Positions 24,060-34,691 of a stretch of DNA of 64,000 nt are shown here, in pieces. A program made the position numbers and the translations under genes. This DNA is from Prunella strophiata. Lineage: Eukaryota > Chordata > Aves > Passeriformes > Prunellidae. The stretch is taken from assembly GCA_036583965.1 (NCBI GenBank), contig JAZBQD010000030.1, forward strand, positions 112,559,889 through 112,623,888. Direction: 5' to 3'. Under the pieces are notes generated by a model, which saw only the letters and a list, made by a program, of their open reading frames with translations, searched no databases and had not been told where the DNA came from. Numbering within the stretch: the first letter of the stretch is position 1; each line of letters opens with the position of its first letter.

Positions 24060-24306
24060 TGTGGAGAGGGACCCTTCTGCAGCAACTGGAGGGACAGCAC
24101 ACAGGGAATGGCTTCAAACTGGGTTTTGAAAAACCCAGGGCAGGGCTGGATGGGGTTTTGGGAATGAGGAATTGTTTCCTGGCAGGGTGGGCAGGGCTGG
24201 GCTGGAATTGCCAGAGCAGCTGTGGCTGCCCCTGGATCCCTGGCAGTGCCCAAGGCCAGGCTGGACACTGGGGCTGGGAGCAGCCTGGCACAGTGCAAGG
24301 TGTTTT
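24060..24306 (+). mobile_element. CR1 LINE fragment lacking its 3' end
   Basis: Sense CR1 through GGACACTGGGGCTGGGAGC and GCACAGTGCAAGGTGT, where it stops. The last 60 or so bases and the ATTCTATG tail are absent, which is unusual for an element that copies from its 3' end. Confidence 0.85.
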
Positions 24307-25420
24307 TGTATTAATCTTGAATCTTTTTACAGCTTCTCTGTTGAAAGATCAGTGTAGAGTTCCTAAATGGAGACAGCAAGGAAAATTCATACTTAGATAC
24401 ATTTCCTAAAGCACTGACTTGCTGAAAAAGGAAAAAAAAAAATAAAAAGAAAAAAATCCCTTACAAGCTACAAAAAAAAAAAAAGATTAGCAGAAGAACA
24501 AAAAATATTGCATGCTCATACGATACACAAAAATAATTTTAAAAATCATTGTCATTAAGAAACACTGTTCATTTCATCTGAGAAGTTTTATTTTATAGGG
24601 CCTGACTCAGGCCTGAAAAAATAGATCTTAATACTACACTTTTAATGGAGAACTAACACTGCCAATCAACAAAAAAATAAAGTATGTGACATTTCTAAAT
24701 CTCACATACATGTATGTAATGTGTCGTGTTATTGCACTCTGGGAATTGAAATGTGGTTTTCCTGCCAGTTTTAGGGAAAACAAAGTGTGCATCAGATTGT
24801 GCTGCCCTGCCTTTCTGTAAGTTACTTTGCATTTTCTTTTCTGCAGAAGACTTCCCTCATTCTCCTCTTTTGCAGTCCATAAACTTACTCCCTTAAATGA
24901 CATTATTAAATGATAATATTTCCTCACTTAAAATGCTTCTGTATGTTCAATATTGCCACAAGCAGTATCTGGAGCTCTTGGAGCTGCATTTCATTTTCAG
25001 TAAAATTGTACCTGCTCTGTTTAGACCCATTTTAAATCTGAGTTGTCCCAGAGGAGTCTAAAATATGACCCCACATTGCAAGTGCTGCCCCAAGGATCTC
25101 CAGGGTATCCTCTGTCCTCTCACATGGGCACTTGGATCTGAATAATTCAGGATGCAAAGCAGGGAATGAAAGTAGTGGCCAGGGAGAAGTCAACTTTGCA
25201 ATTTTTTGCTGTCCAGCTGTCCCTGTGTCAGAGCTTCCTGGCCTATATTCTGTGTTTTGGAGGAGGGTATAAAATTTTGGGAGCACATTGAACCCCTCAG
25301 ACCTGCCCAGTTAAGCACCCACTCAGAGAAGGAATGTGCCCCCTCTGCTAGGACTTTCCCCAGACATACTCTGGCTGTAATTGCCCTACATTAAATTCCA
25401 AAAGTTAACAGTCTCAGAGC

Positions 25421-25440
25421 TGGCATTCCTGTGAATGCCA
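25421..25440. repeat. Perfect 8-bp inverted repeat
   Basis: TGGCATTC and GAATGCCA separated by CTGT. It is a perfect small hairpin and also two facing CATTC/GAATG words. Function unknown. Confidence 0.6.
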
Positions 25441-26869
25441 GAGAAATGCCATCAGAATGAAATTAAAGGGTTATTTTCAGTGTGCTGCTCAGGGATTAGC
25501 TACCCACTTCTCTTTAACAATAACAGTATTTTTCAAGATAAACCCTGCAGCCCAGCACCACAAAATACAACCTGGGGGCTCACCTTAAATTAAATAAAGC
25601 AAGAAAAGTTTAAATTAAAGCTGTCCTTTACCTGGCTGTTGTTACATATATAATACAGGTTGTCACAGGTGGTATCAAATTGAGTTTCTCTAAGTACATT
25701 AATTCTGTTCCTTCCAGGTACATAAATCTAATGAGACCTTTTGTGCTACCCCACAGTCAATCTTGCACCTGAATGTAACAATCCTGTTTGCTGCTATTTA
25801 TTGCTCCTGGGTCAGGCCAAAAAGATTCACCCTGTGGTATAAATCTGGAGGTTGCATATGCCACACTGGTACTTTGCTGTTCATTGTTCTTTATGTATTT
25901 CATCAAATTAGGCATGAGCAATTCTAGCACAATGAGTGCAATTCATGCCATGCATTTAGGGAGAAATTCACTCTGTGGAAATGCTCTCATGGGGCTCTGG
26001 GTGCTGCTTAAACAACATTTATAAATCCATGGATTTCCCAGTGGTCATGGAATACACTCACCCACGGGGCTTTGCTGTGCCCATGGGTGGGACTACACAA
26101 AGGTAGCTTGGAATAATGACATTTACTGTAGGTAATCCATCTTTTGCAGGCAGGCTGAAGTGGAACACAGAGTCTTATTCAGGCCACAGATAAATTTCTC
26201 TTGCCATGAGCAGCATGATGATTTCATTGAAGAAGTATTTTGAAAGTTAACTGCAGTGAAAGCACAGCAGAAGCTTTCCAACATCAGCTTGGCTGATAGA
26301 GAAGTTCTAAAGAAATGCCAGAAATAATTAGTTGTCCTTAGGATTTAATCATGTGCAAAATGTTGATTTAAGTGCTACCAGTTGTTGCTTGAAAACCATT
26401 TGAGAATGAAATTATCACTTAATACATCTTTTGTGCTGGCTCTTCTGGGAAATACCATTTTTCTTTGCATGTAACTGCCTGAATTTTCATCAAAGAGCCT
26501 CTGTACTCTCTGGGTTCAGAATGTCTGACACACTGGAGGACTTTTCAGAGTCCAGGGTGAACTTGAGTTTCTTTGCTGGTGTTTTTTTTTCTTTTTCCCT
26601 TGATGTAAAATCTCCTGAGGAGTAGATTCTTTGTGCTATACAAGCCAGCAAATTGGAATGGGGAGCCCTTGAGGTACCTTGCACTGTCAGGATGTGTGAC
26701 AGCTGCTGTGCCCAGGCTCTGGGCAGGGAGAATTCATCCATGTGGAGCTCTGCATTCCAACAGAACCATGCAGCTCCCAGGATCCAGGCTGGCAGGCTTT
26801 AAGCTGTAGGGAGCACCTCTGCATCATGGTGTGATACTGGTGGATCTAATTAGAGCATTTAAGCAGCTC

Positions 26870-27185
26870 CACAGAATCACTGAATTGTGGAATTGTGGAA
26901 TTGTTGGGGTTGGAAGGCACCCCTGGAGATTGTTCTTGTTACCAAGGCAGGGTCACCTGGAGCAGGAGACTCAGGAACACATCCAGGTGGCTTTGAAATG
27001 TCCCCAGAGAGGGAGACTCCTTGTTCTCCCTGGGCAGCTGTTCCAGTGCTCTGCCACCCACAGAGTAAAGAAATTCTTCTCCCCTGTTGAGGTGGAACTT
27101 TTTGTGGTTCAGTTTATGGCCATCCCTCCTCATCCTGTCACTGAAAATTCTGTCCCCATCCTCTGGCCCCCACCTGGTGAGTGTC
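26870..27185 (-). mobile_element. CR1 LINE fragment, antisense
   Basis: The + strand opens with acagaatcactgaattgtgg and has a local triplication of GGAATTGT. It then reads GGGTTGGAAGGCACCCCTGG, AGGGAGACTCCTTGTTCTCC, and a PolII-style CR1 3' region ending near CCCCCACCTGGTGAGTG. Confidence 0.8.
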
Positions 27186-27427
27186 CAGCGTGGGAAGGGA
27201 CAGGGCTGATGGCATCCACCCCCCTGCCATCACTTGTTTGCCCAAGGCTTTTTCCAGCCCTGGGGCACAACCCCGCAGCAGGGGCGCGGTGCCACGTCCC
27301 CTCCACATCTGCTGGCACACCACTGGCACCCAGCCTGGCATTCCTGGGAAACCTCAGCTCAGACTAAACAATAAGCCTGGCCCAAAGCCCCCAGCAAGCC
27401 ATGGGATTCTGTCTCCAGTGATGCCAT

Positions 27428-27990
27428 CATGATTTTTTTTATTTTTTTGTATACCTTTTATATATTCCCGATACCCTTAACATACATACTTGTAATTCTT
27501 TAAACCTAATATCCAGACATAATCCTAATGTTCTACTAAGCCAAAAAACCAAATACTCTAAAAACCTCACAATTAAAAGTCAAAAAACCTTACATTGTCT
27601 TAAAAAACACAAAACCCTCTTTAAAACATATCATATAAAATAAAATTAAGCCTATCTAAAAAAAAATATTTTAAAATAGAAAAATGTCATGCTATTCATT
27701 TAAGTCTCTCATTAAAACATCTTTGTTAAGTATGCTAGTTTACAAAATCTATAAAATTGTGCATGCAATCTACAATATATATACATTTCAAGATATTCCA
27801 TCTTGGCAAATTATTACAGCTTTGTCCTGGTTTAGGGTAAATTTGGGAGAGAACTTCTAAAGGGGGTCCCTCCAGAAAGCCTTGTTAAATACCAGAATAA
27901 AAACCCTTTATCCCTTAACCATATCTAACTTAATACTAAAACCAAAGAAAAGGCATCACCAGCAGAGTCAGCCCCTGCTGCAGCCCAGGG
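27428..27990. mobile_element. Possible degraded LTR-type element
   Basis: 27428-27820 is AT-rich and almost without G on the + strand, like other avian LTR sequence read on its antisense strand. It includes CTACTAAGCC, similar to CTCTAAGCC in the solo LTR at 7157-7781. A block at 27824 begins TGTCCTGGTTTAGGGTAAAT, a sequence I associate with bird ERV LTRs. I could not find matching ends or a target duplication, so class and limits are open. Confidence 0.35.
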
Positions 27991-29458
27991 CAGAGCTGGG
28001 AGATGTGTCCTAAGAGGATGATTCTCCTTATTGGAGCTGCTTGTGTAAAATATTATTAATTTTGGGTAAGAAGACATTGATTATCTCAGGCTGATAATCC
28101 TTTTTCCCACTGACTGGGTGGTTGGTGGGGTGGCTGCCTACCAAGCTGGAAAAACTGGCAAAGTCAGGATGTGTGACTGCTGCAAGAAGCTCCTCTTTGC
28201 TCTGAAAATCCACCAGCTTAACACGAGCCCTTGCGTGTGTGTGTGGGCATGGTTTGGCTCTGTTCTTGAGGCAAACGTTGCCAAGGGGAAAAACAAACCC
28301 AGCTCACTAATACTACAACTATTTTATTTTTTTGGAAGCTTTTTGAGGGGTGCTGGGTTGGCAGGTGCTAAATGAGGAGCTTTCCAGTCTGGGATAATGG
28401 GCTTATTCATAATTATCATTGCTACATTTCGGATTGACCACTGAAAGATTCCCAGCAACCAAAGGCTTCCAGATGGGCAGTGAAATATAAAAATAACCTT
28501 CAAATAATGACACAGGACCCCACAAGAGTTGTGATTGCTGTCATTATTTAGGGCTGTTGCCATCCTTGCTTTTTTATTTCCTGTTTACTGTGTCCACAGC
28601 ACTTAGAGCTGGTGGTGAGTTTTCTCCTCTGCCCTGTCATTAGTGGGTGTTTCATTTTGATCAGGGCAGCATCACTGGGGTTGTTCAGTATTTAAAGTTT
28701 AGGAATAGCTCTTTTAGACAAAACAGAAGGCAAGGAAAAGTGGCTAATCATGGGCTTTAACATTTTGCACCCTCACAGCCCCTTAGTGCTAATCAGGAAA
28801 ATCAGCAGACATTCCACAGACATGGGGGATTATGGTTTCCATACAAGATGTCACTTCTGTTTATGCCTGGCATGCTCTATTTTCCTGACTTTCTATATGA
28901 TCCCTGCCCACAAAAGAAGGCACGTGTGGTTTGGGAAGGGCCCCATCTCCTGGTATTTCATATTTTACAAAACCACAAATACAACAGCCTTAAAAGCTCT
29001 TGAAATGAAATACAATTTGAGAAATGTAATCCATTACCATCATAATAGAATTTCTATAAAAATAATAAAAGAAAAACAAGAGAAAATAGGTCCTGAAAGT
29101 TATAGGCCAACTGGGAAGTCGTTGTGGCTTTGGCCTAGCTATCACCATGTCAAGCCTCAGCCTTGTCCCAGGCAGCAATCTAATTGTAAATTATGTATAT
29201 ACAGAACATCATTTCTTAGCTTTGGCTTTTCGTGACCCCCTTCCCTGCTTTCCCTTTCTTCACTCCAACCTGACACGTAAGAAATATTGAAGTGTTTGCA
29301 CTAATGGAGAAATGACAACGTGCAGTCAAACTTAAACCAGCTGTTTCCCCACACTGGGAGCACAAAGAGCCAGGCTGGGAATATTTATAGCTTGACTGGC
29401 CTCTAGTGAGCCAGACTCTGACTGCCTGCATTTGCCACCATGGCCTTTGAGGCTCAAA

Positions 29459-29505
29459 GCAGCTGTGGGCTGCAGGATAGCTGGGGAAAGATAAGGGGAG
29501 GAAAA
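29459..29505 (+). promoter_or_regulatory. ERG: Candidate intronic enhancer: E-box, GATA and ETS motifs
   Basis: Within 46 bp there is a CAGCTG E-box (29460-29465), a partly overlapping TGTGGG (RUNX-like), an AGGATAG, a GGGGAAAG with a GGAA core (29483-29490), an AGATAAGG (29489-29496) and an AGGAAA (29499-29504). Clusters of E-box, GATA and ETS sites mark blood and endothelial enhancers, and human ERG is known to have one it regulates itself. That this is the bird counterpart is inference from motifs alone. Confidence 0.35.
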
Positions 29506-30214
29506 TAGCAAAGAAAATTAAAAGATTGAATTGGCCAAAGTTATTGTTTGATTGGAGATGAATGGTTGCTCAGTAAAGAAGCACCTTTGGTTTTGTTTGC
29601 AAAAGCTCAAGCTTCTGTTGTGTTTGCAAAAGGTGGCTCCAGGTGACATCTCTGAGTGACCCAGTGCCAGCCCCACGTAACCCTGAGCCCCCACTGAGCC
29701 CAGGACACTCCATACAGAGATTTTTCCCCAGTTTTGGGTGCTCTGTTTGCAGGGGGATGCCCCATTCCAGCCTCTCCATGGCCATTGCTGGGGCTGCAGG
29801 ACCATGCAAAGCCCTGCACAGAGCAGAGCAGGGCCATGACTGAGTGGCCCAGGGGAGGACTGCACTTTTCTTCCTTTTTCTTTTGCTTTTGACACCTCAA
29901 AGCAAAGATTAGCAGACTGTCAACATGGTTTCAGCACCAGTTTAAGCAGCTTTAGCCAGCAATGTGTTTCTGAGGGACTTCCCTGCTTTCCACAGACCTG
30001 GCAGCTTGTTCCCATCCTGGCCATCTCTTTTCCAGTTACTTACTCACCCATTTATTTACTTCTCTGTGTAGAGCTCCACAGCCCAGGTCACTGAGCAGCT
30101 GGGCAAGAGCCCAGGGGAGCACCCCAGGGATATTTCAACCAGTCTGAGTTTCCTGGCATTTTTGTGCCTCTGTTGTGCTGGAGTTCGCTGTGGGAAATTT
30201 TGCTCTCACAAGAA

Positions 30215-30665
30215 GTCTTGGAAGGGAGTCCAGAGGAGGCTCCAGGATGAGCAGAGGGATGGAGCAGCTCTGCTGGCAGGAAAGGCTGGCACAGCTGGCA
30301 TTGTTCACCTGCACAGGAGAAGCTTTGGGCTGAGCTCAGGGTGGCCTTGCAGGGCCTGAAGGAGCTGAGAAGACAAAAAACAGAATATTCACAAAGGCCT
30401 GGAGTGACAGGACAAGGAGGAATGGCTTCAAACTTACAGAGAGGACAATTATATGGGATATTGGGCAGGAATTGTTCCCTGGGAGGGTGGGGAAGACCAA
30501 AGCAGCTGTGGCTGCCCCTGGATCCCTGGCAGTGCCCAAGGCCAGGTTGGACACTGGGGTTGGGAACAGCCTGGCACAGTGGAAGGTGTCCCTGCCATGG
30601 CTGGGGTGGGACTGAGTGATCTTCAAGTTCCCTTCCAACCCAAACCATTCTGGGATTCTCTGGGA
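30215..30665 (+). mobile_element. CR1 LINE 3' fragment, about 450 bp
   Basis: Sense CR1 from GGAGTCCAGAGGAGGCTCC through CAGCTCTGCTGGCAGGAAAG, GGAACAGCCTGGCACAGTGG and GTTCCCTTCCAACCCAAAC to CATTCTGGGATTCTCTGGG. About 100 bp of its 5' part is almost identical to 60910-61045. Confidence 0.88.
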
Positions 30666-31789
30666 AGTACTGAGCCTCCAAAACCACCCTGGAAGTGCTT
30701 TTTAGACTCTCAGCACAAGCTCCTTCTCACCTGGGAGCATCTGGCTGTCCCCACTGTACTTCAAAGTAATAAATTTCAGAGAAGTTTCAGGTTTTTTGTT
30801 CATTGGCTGCTTTTTCAGTGGCAAACTCCTTGGGGAGGAAGCAAAGACCAAATTCACCACAACCTGAGTGGCTGCAGTGACTGAGGATGAGGCTGAGCAA
30901 GCTTTGCAATGCCCCCAGTGTGAGCCTCTGTAATCCAAGCTGTGCTTATTAAATAAACTTCTGAAGATGTGTAGATATTTGGAGAATACATTTTTTTCTC
31001 ATTTATATCACTCTGAAACTCAGAAATATTGAACAGAGGAGTTCAGATTAAGGGAATGACACATGTAGGGTTTTGCTGATTCCTGATCTGAATTTCTCTG
31101 ACACCTTGCATTTCAGCACAACACAGGTGTTTTATGTCACCTGGGGAAAATAGTAGCTTAGTGAAAAGGAAAAAATATGCTTCATACTGTTATTTATGAA
31201 CTTACATCTGCTTTCATCAGAGTCAATGACTGGCAAAACTCCAGTCAGCTTCAGCAGGAATGGGTGATAAATTTAACTATCAAATCAGCTTGATTTTAAG
31301 TAACCCTGCTTTAAGGTGAGGCTTTCAGGTCTAAGGAGAAAATACTTTCTCAGCAGACATTTATCATCTCAAGACTGGACAAAGTGTTCTTGGGTACCAT
31401 GACTGTGTGTAGCCTTACCTCTTTTAAATTTTTAAATATTTTTCTTTCTTGTAAATTCCAGGTGTAACACAGTATATTTACAAAGGGCAAAAATAACAGG
31501 CAGCAGTGAAGAAAAACATCTCTGGTTTCATTTCAGACCTGGAGCTGGGGATGAATCACTGCAGAGCTGCACCCTTCATTCTGGGTACACTTTCCAAAAG
31601 CTGCTTTTCCACCCTGCTCCCCTGGTGGTACAGAAATAAAGCAGACTCACAGAAAGTCCTAAAAAAACCCCTTTGTGGACAATCACTCTCTTGTTGTTCT
31701 GGGCACTAGAAACACCATTTTCTAGCATCTGCTTGCATTTTCAGTTTTGCTTTCTGTACTGCAGAAGTTTGTTCCAGGCAGTTGAGTTA

Positions 31790-31860
31790 AGCCCTGGCTC
31801 AGTGGTTTAGGGCACACACTCAATTTGAAGTACCAGAGTAGTCCTGTTAAATCCCATGAA
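31790..31860 (+). mobile_element. Possible tRNA-derived SINE head
   Basis: TGGCTCAGTGG (31795-31805) fits a Pol III A box, and GTTAAATCCC (31846-31855) resembles a worn B box at a distance suited to a tRNA with a long variable arm. There is no cloverleaf, so it is not a working tRNA gene. It could be the head of an old SINE, or chance. Confidence 0.3.
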
Positions 31861-33167
31861 GCTGATTCCATGCCTGAAATTAAGCGTGGCCTTAGGAGAT
31901 TTGATGGATGGGGGATTTGCTTGTCCACCCAGTGAGCTAAAGGGACAAAACTCTTGACCATCTGCTTCTGGATTTTAATGAAAAGTTATGACTTATTTAT
32001 GATCTTCTTCCCCACCCCTGTGTGTTTATATTCAGATCAGAAAACCATCTCAGAAGCCCTGTCAGATTGCCAAAAGCTCTGAGCTACTGGATCTTCCACA
32101 TCATTTACTGCTCAGTGTTTACAAGAGTGTTTTTAATGCACCACTGCTTGTAGAAGTGCTGTAGGCTGCTACTGAGGGGATATTTCACTTTGGAGTCCCT
32201 TTATCCCAAGTTTCTTCCCTCAGAAAAAAACCCCAAAATTAAATAACTGTGCCAGTTAAACTAAAGGATGTTGCTAGCTCTCTGTTTCCTAAAAATTCAG
32301 TGAATAGGCCAAACAGTTCTTTGTAACAGAATTGATTTGGGGAGTTGGGGTCCACATCTGCACAGGTATAAGGGCAGGTGGTGAAGGATGTTTCCCAATG
32401 TCCATAATTTGAAGTGCAAGGCTCACTCACAGGTTTATGCCATTTGTATTTGTGGAAGGAAAGCAGAAAAAGGCAACATTTCACTCACAAGGAATCATCA
32501 CAAAAGCTCTCCTTTAGATTTTATGTCTGAAACAAAAAGCAGCTTTGTTTTGCTCTGTTTGTACAGAAATGGGCTGCATCCCAGGGTTATATTTAGTGGT
32601 GTGTGGTAGGAGAGCAAAACTAAACCTGAGAAAATATTGCCCAAGTGCTCTGGTTGTGAGAGGAAGGGCTGAATTCACCACCATGCAGTGGCAGGTGCTG
32701 ACTGTGTTTTCCCTCATGGTTGTTTTCCAGTCCTGGGGCTGACAGAGCAGTTGCAGGGCTTTTACACAGGGCAGATTTCATAGGGGATGTCTTTAGAGGC
32801 ATCCTGGAAAAAGTGTGTGAAGCCAACATTTTCCAGACAACACTGAATGCCCTCTTCCTTCTCCTAAAGATGATGTTGCCAACCATTGAATGATCTCTGT
32901 GATATATTTTATTTTTAAACTGAAAGCCAGCAACAGTTGTTTTTTTTCCTTAATATCTACCTTAACAGAGAAGGGTAAAATTAGTAGAAACACTGCATAG
33001 AAAAAATAATGCTATGCTTTATATTTTCTTTTAGTATTTAAGATGTACACTATTTTTTCAGCTTTCCAAGTGCTGGTTCTTTTTTAAAAACACTCATGTG
33101 AGAATTATAACTGGATTAGTTCCTGAAACATGATAGTGCTGAGCAGTCAACACAACTGAGTCACAGG

Positions 33168-33512
33168 GCTTAAAAGGGGCTCCAAGAGAGCTGGAGAGAG
33201 ACTTTGGAAAAGGCCTGGAGTGACAGGACAAGGGGAAAAGGCCTTAAATTGAAGGAGGGCAGAGTTAGATGGATATTGGGAATGAGGAATTGTTCCCTGG
33301 CAGGGTGGGCAGGGGCTGGGATGGAATTGCCAGAGCAGCTGTGGCTGCCCCTGGATCCCTGGCAGTGCCCAAGGCCAGGCTGGACACTGGGGCTGGAGCA
33401 GCCTGGCACAGTGGAAGGTGTCCCTGCCCATGGCAGGAGGTGGAACTGAGTGATCTTTAAATTCCCTTCCCACTCAACCCATTCTGTAATTCCATGATTC
33501 CATGAATCTATG
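33168..33512 (+). mobile_element. CR1 LINE 3' fragment
   Basis: Sense CR1: GGCTCCAAGAGAGCTGGAGA, GAATGAGGAATTGTTCCCTG, the GGCCAGGCTGGACACTGGGG block, and an end with three degenerate tail units (attctgtaattccatgattc). Confidence 0.9.
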
Positions 33513-34539
33513 CCTTGCCTCTTGTTTAGTGAGACCACAGCACAATTTCAGGAGTTAAATGGCAGGACTAAAGGAATGCTTGTTAGTAATGAGGTATTGC
33601 TAAAGAAACCAAACCCCAGCTAACACCCTTCTTCCCTTGCCAAACAAACTCTTTACATTTAAAGGTATTCCCCATGGCTGAGTTCTTTATTTTGATTTTT
33701 GTAACAATTTTTTCTCCCTCTGATGAAACATGTTGTAGACATTAAATTAAGGGACAAATATGTCTGTGTCTGCCAGAAAGAAAACTGTGATGCAATTAAA
33801 ATGCCATTAGGGAACCCCCTGTGGGATGTTAAACCTAAAGACTCTATTCAGAAAGCAAAGCCAGAATTAAAGAGGTGTCTGGTTGCAGATCCTCTGCAGA
33901 TTTCCCTGTCTTGACTACAGTACCATGGAGACTGAGCTAGTCAGGAGCTGAAAGGTTTTTCCAGTCATGTGTGTGGTATTTTGAATCATGGCTTTGGCAA
34001 ATGTGTTCCTTTTTTTTTTTTTTTTTTTTGTGAGCCTTACGTAGAAATGTGAATACATTGCATGACATGAAGTGCAACTGAGTGTGGAACAACAGTGGCA
34101 GTGGAGGTGGGCAGCTCTCCAAGCCTTGGACTGCTTGGACAGTGGCAACTAAGAATAGTTTTCCCCCCAAAAAATCTGCATTAAGTGCATTTCTGTGTTT
34201 CTCAGTTGTCTGTGAGATGCTTGGAGAGGGAAATGCAGCTCCTTGCAGCCACCAGGCTGAACAAGCTCATGACCAAGCCTCCATTCCATGTCTGGAATTA
34301 AATTATTAGCATTTATAATTTCTGGAGAGATGTGAGAACCTATTCCTTTGATAATAGAAATAAATCTATGGTCCATTGAACATGCTTGGTGTTTTTAGAC
34401 AAATGAAGGAATCTGCAGAGTCACTGAGTAGGGGTTATTGGGTTTTCCAGGTGCTCCACTCCCAGTTTTCCATTTCATTCCAGGTGATATTAATAAGGAC
34501 TGCAATAATAATGGAAGCACACCTTTCTTGTCTGCCTAG

Positions 34540-34691
34540 GAATTCTCCAGATGACTGCAGCGTGGCAAAAGGAGGGAAGATGGTCAGCAGCCCAGACAGT
34601 GTTGGGATGAACTATGGGAGCTACATGGAGGAGAAGCACGTCCCACCCCCAAACATGACGACCAACGAGCGAAGAGTCATTGTGCCAGCAG
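34540..34691 (+). CDS. ERG: ERG coding exon: linker before the PNT domain (152 bp)
   Basis: Encodes residues 73-123, from [17 protein letters not shown] to [11 protein letters not shown], plus one base of residue 124. This part joins the N-terminal region of ERG to the Pointed domain, and the last 15 or so residues form the start of that domain. The acceptor is CTGCCTAG (entry phase 2). The exon ends GCCAGCAG|GTCAGA in phase 1, and 152 bp equals the human exon. The donor has C at +3 and keeps the +5 G, so it is a weaker match to the usual GTRAGT than the other ERG donors here. An open frame continues some 70 bases into the intron before a stop, so intron retention would cut the protein short after residue 146 or so. 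Confidence 0.97.

Larger units (their letters stand above)
22144..34539 (+). other. ERG: ERG intron (about 12.4 kb)
   Basis: GT-AG intron between the 218-bp and 152-bp exons: donor GTAATG, acceptor TCTGCCTAG. It carries several CR1 copies, a G-poor LTR-like tract, a tRNA-like SINE candidate and a GATA/ETS/E-box motif cluster, all listed separately. The remainder (22150-23630, 24420-26860, 28000-30215, 30670-31790, 31860-33165, 33515-34539) shows no gene. There is a 20-base T run at 34010-34029. Confidence 0.93.

Noticed and set aside
26831..27367. A 178-residue frame
   Set aside because: Mostly on a CR1 fragment, with no known domain.
28750..29235. A 161-residue frame in the ERG intron
   Set aside because: Low-complexity lysine- and isoleucine-rich tail and no splice sites or homology that I recognise. 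It is probably chance in a stop-poor AT stretch.
30088..30687. A 199-residue antisense frame
   Set aside because: It is the reverse strand of a CR1 3' region, and similar frames recur at each copy of that repeat.
31795..31855. A working tRNA gene
   Set aside because: A- and B-box-like words are present but the stems do not pair into a cloverleaf. Kept only as a weak SINE candidate.
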